Assembly: GCF_000411295.1 (NCBI RefSeq)
Contig: NZ_KE150421.1
Location: 1,370,835-1,434,834, forward strand
Direction: 5' to 3'
Origin: Paenisporosarcina sp. HGH0030
GTDB taxonomy: Bacteria; Bacillota; Bacilli; Bacillales_A; Planococcaceae
Length of the DNA: 64,000 bases
Both the position numbers and the translations under genes were made by a program. The first letter of the stretch is position 1. Every line of letters begins with the position of its first letter. The notes under the pieces were generated by a model. That model was not told where the DNA came from. It saw nothing but the letters and a program-made list of their open reading frames with translations, and did not search any database. Below are positions 62,188-64,000 of the stretch, piece by piece.

Positions 62188-62949
62188 TTATCTCATAACT
62201 TTTGCCTTTATTAATCGATCACTAATTAATAAGTTCAACATCATGAAAATGAAAATAAGAACAAACGATGCAGCAGCGATAATCAATATTGTTTCGTCCT
62301 TTAAATTTGAAAAACGGTAAAAATAATCAGGTATGAACAATAACGTTGGTATCCAAATGGCTGAAAAAGTCTTACCCCAAAAGGCTAATAAGATAAAAAC
62401 TGCTACGCAAATTACTATAATGCCCAAGGTTACTATAGGGCTAGCTTTGTAGAACGGTTCTACTAGAAAGTTACTTCCTAACAAAAGAAGGATGAATAAT
62501 GCAGTAACACTTGAACTGGCAATGATTCCAATAAAGAAGAGTTTCTTTGATGAATATTGATTTTTCCCAGCTTTTTGGAGCAAAAAAACATAAATGAGTA
62601 GTCCAATTACTGAAATTATTGGAAACCCAATTAATTGAACAATGTTCAATTCAAATTCACCCCTAATTGCCGGTCCCATAATAAAATAAGCAATAATCCC
62701 TAAAAAGTATATCGGAATGTTTTTCACAATACTTATATAATCTGTTTTCATCTCAAGCTTGATGGAGTCCATATAAGCTTCAGGAGTACCCCCGACTATT
62801 TCATCTATACTCTTTCCACGCTTTTCAGATTCAATTAAATGATCACGCAATTCTTCTGTTACTTCTTTCACTTCGTTTTCATTTTTCCCTGAAGTGAGTA
62901 AGTACATTCGAAGGTTATCAATGAAATTCACACTTTTTGTTGTTAGCAT
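62188..62949 (-). CDS. HAAS-domain membrane protein (partner of PadR regulator)
   Basis: 253 residues. The N-terminal ~70 residues (FIDNLRMYLLTSGKNENEVK, EVTEELRDHLIESEKRGKSI) form the HAAS domain, followed by six helices. HAAS proteins are membrane sensors or anti-regulators commonly encoded beside PadR genes. The start codon follows the PadR stop immediately, so the two are translationally coupled. Confidence 0.83.
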   Translation of the reverse strand: MLTTKSVNFIDNLRMYLLTSGKNENEVKEVTEELRDHLIESEKRGKSIDEIVGGTPEAYMDSIKLEMKTDYISIVKNIPIYFLGIIAYFIMGPAIRGEFELNIVQLIGFPIISVIGLLIYVFLLQKAGKNQYSSKKLFFIGIIASSSVTALFILLLLGSNFLVEPFYKASPIVTLGIIVICVAVFILLAFWGKTFSAIWIPTLLFIPDYFYRFSNLKDETILIIAAASFVLIFIFMMLNLLISDRLIKAKVMR

Positions 62950-63300
62950 TTATTCCACTCCTTTGTTTATGTCATTATCAAATAAAGCATGCACTGCCTG
63001 AGAAAGTTCTTTCCACCTTGCATGGTAATCAGCTAGTTCATCTTGCCCTGCTTCGGTGATTGTATAGTATTTTCGGTTCGGTCCATTTGGTGAAGCTTTC
63101 ATTACTGTTGTGACCAGATTTTCTTTCTGCATCCTCATTAAAACAGGATAAATACTCCCTTCACTGACCATATTGAAACCAAAATCTTCTAATTTCTCAA
63201 TCATTTCATATCCATACGTCTCTCCGCGTTTGATAATCGCCAACAAACAACCTTCCAAGATTCCTTTCAACATTTGGGTGGACGTAGCCAATAAACTCAC
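62950..63300 (-). CDS. PadR-family transcriptional regulator
   Basis: 116 residues. Winged helix: KGILEGCLLAIIKRGETYGY, EMIEKLEDFGFNMVSEGSIY, PVLMRMQKENLV and RKYYTITEAGQDEL, the standard PadR sequence. The GTG at 63300 has only AAAGG close upstream; a TTG four codons in is possible. First gene of a two-gene operon with the HAAS protein, likely autoregulated. Confidence 0.9.
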   Translation of the reverse strand: MSLLATSTQMLKGILEGCLLAIIKRGETYGYEMIEKLEDFGFNMVSEGSIYPVLMRMQKENLVTTVMKASPNGPNRKYYTITEAGQDELADYHARWKELSQAVHALFDNDINKGVE

Positions 63301-63452
63301 TGCCTTTCATTAAATGATACAAAGAAAATAAGTAACTTGTAATACACTATAGCTAATAAAAAGTAATAAAACAACTAATTTGCATTACAAGATAGCGGTT
63401 TATTGCTCCTTGGTGGATTAACGCACTCGTTTTGCCATGAAAGGCAGCCAAA

Positions 63453-63482
63453 TGTTCAACTAAAGCACCCGTTAGTTGAGCA
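63453..63482. repeat. Family-A palindrome
   Basis: GTTCAACTAAAGCACCCGTT and AGTTGAGC. Confidence 0.75.
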
Positions 63483-63492
63483 TTCATTAATT

Positions 63493-63570
63493 TAGATTGT
63501 TTCTAAAACTTCTTTTGCGAGTTCATCATATTCTTTGTGTGGGTGTTTCGTCCAAATACTTAATATTCTC
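63493..63570 (-). pseudogene. Possible DUF5071 C-terminal relic
   Basis: The minus frame reads ILSIWTKHPHKEYDELAKEV LETI-stop, echoing the LNEIAKEILDTI end of the intact gene at 60225. Too short to be certain. Confidence 0.3.
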
Positions 63571-63623
63571 TGCTATAATAATACACATATATTTGAAGTT
63601 AGATTTGAACAGAGGTGAATCAA

Positions 63624-63680
63624 TATGTATTGGACTCCATTATTTGAAAACGATGTACCAGTAGTACTCTTCTGCTCTTG
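63624..63680 (+). CDS. Leader peptide of the EamA transporter (18 residues)
   Basis: AGAGGTG is 6 bases before the ATG; the frame reads MYWTPLFENDVPVVLFCS and stops. It lies 72 bases before the transporter start, with an RNA structure between them. Probably a regulatory uORF rather than a functional peptide. Confidence 0.55.
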
Positions 63681-63702
63681 ATGGAGTGAAGGTGACTACA
63701 TC

Positions 63703-63746
63703 TCTCCGTTAGGTGCATTTTCGACCTAAACAAAAGACGGAGGGTA
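63703..63746 (+). promoter_or_regulatory. RNA structure that can mask the EamA ribosome site
   Basis: CTCCGT (about 63703-63708) can pair with ACGGAG (about 63737-63742), which contains the Shine-Dalgarno sequence; TAGGT and ACCTA form an inner hairpin. This is the layout of leader-peptide-controlled translational attenuators. Confidence 0.55.
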
Positions 63747-63752
63747 CAAAAA

Positions 63753-64000
63753 ATGAAAAACAATACCTTATTAGGTTCATTATATTTAGTTTTAGCATCC
63801 AGTATTTGGGGCGGTATGTATGTTGTTGTTAAAGTTGTGGTATCTGTGATACCTCCACTCGAACTTGTGTGGATGCGATATTTAGTGGCAATTGTTGCAC
63901 TTCTCGTTATCGGCTTCATAACGCGACAAAACTGGCGAATTGAGAAACGTTATTTCTTATTAATCGTAGCTATTGGGGTCATTGGTAATGCGATTTCAAT
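63753..64000 (+). CDS. EamA-family (DMT) transporter, N-terminal part; continues past the window
   Basis: The frame is open from the ATG at 63753 to the window end (about 82 residues): MKNNTLLGSLYLVLASSIWG, GMYVVVKVVVSVIPPLELVW and MRYLVAIVALLVIGFITRQN are the first two helices of an EamA domain. ACGGAGGG is 7 bases upstream. DMT proteins export metabolites or drugs; the substrate is unknown. Preceded by a leader peptide and an RNA structure. Confidence 0.85.
   Translation, partial: MKNNTLLGSLYLVLASSIWGGMYVVVKVVVSVIPPLELVWMRYLVAIVALLVIGFITRQNWRIEKRYFLLIVAIGVIGNAIS

Overview
The window looks like chromosomal DNA of a low-GC, endospore-forming Bacillales bacterium. A tricistronic gerA/gerB/gerC-type germination operon (43875-47577), a sporulenol-type terpene cyclase (29993-31915), a Leu-type T-box leader (29060-29370), strong AGGAGG ribosome sites and many DUF proteins known mainly from Bacillus relatives point this way. 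I cannot name the genus. No rRNA, tRNA or CRISPR array was found.

The most coherent theme is phosphate scavenging. Three large secreted, modular calcineurin-like phosphoesterases lie in one window (459-4097, 12556-15816, 32548-35139). Two sit beside HupE/UreJ_2-type membrane proteins (1-368 and 11162-12247; the second has an EF-hand). Two carry near-identical PhoP-type boxes far upstream (16112-16150 and 35415-35453): three hexamers with exact 11-bp period followed by a -10 box. These genes look richer in G+C than their neighbours and have Paenibacillus-like architectures (CBM6, LamG, Big_4, F5/8C, FN3, PQQ propeller), suggesting transfer. A fourth, unrelated cytoplasmic-type phosphoesterase is decayed (39219-39410).

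Layout: 1-4.2 kb HupE and phosphoesterase 1. 4.8-7.0 kb fabF divergent from an MmyB-type fatty-acid-sensor-like regulator. 7-11 kb small genes, an M48 protease and relics (YflT-like, cupin). 11-16.2 kb HupE and phosphoesterase 2 with PhoP promoter. 16.3-22.6 kb small membrane and DUF genes, a polysaccharide deacetylase, DinB, a cas3 HD relic and a tiny secreted Cys peptide. 23.1-25.6 kb ABC exporter. 26-29.4 kb HAD phosphatase and T-box/amino-acid permease. 30-31.9 kb terpene cyclase. 32.5-35.5 kb phosphoesterase 3. 35.9-43.8 kb small enzymes and many decayed genes. 43.9-49.9 kb germination operon, deacetylase and amidase. 50-53.7 kb secreted protein with a duplicated promoter, IS relics and a two-component system. 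54-63.3 kb GNAT, ABM, GyrI-like/WYL cluster, small membrane proteins and PadR/HAAS. 63.6-64 kb an EamA transporter behind a leader peptide.

The spaces between genes are dominated by at least four interspersed repeat families. The commonest (about 27 copies) is a palindrome of the form CAACTAAAGCACCCGTTAGTTG, present singly or as a two-palindrome composite; it often lies at gene ends and sometimes supplies the stop codon. A second family is a hairpin with constant loop and copy-specific arms. A dozen broken genes, many with a single indel or stop, show active gene decay or, in part, sequencing error.
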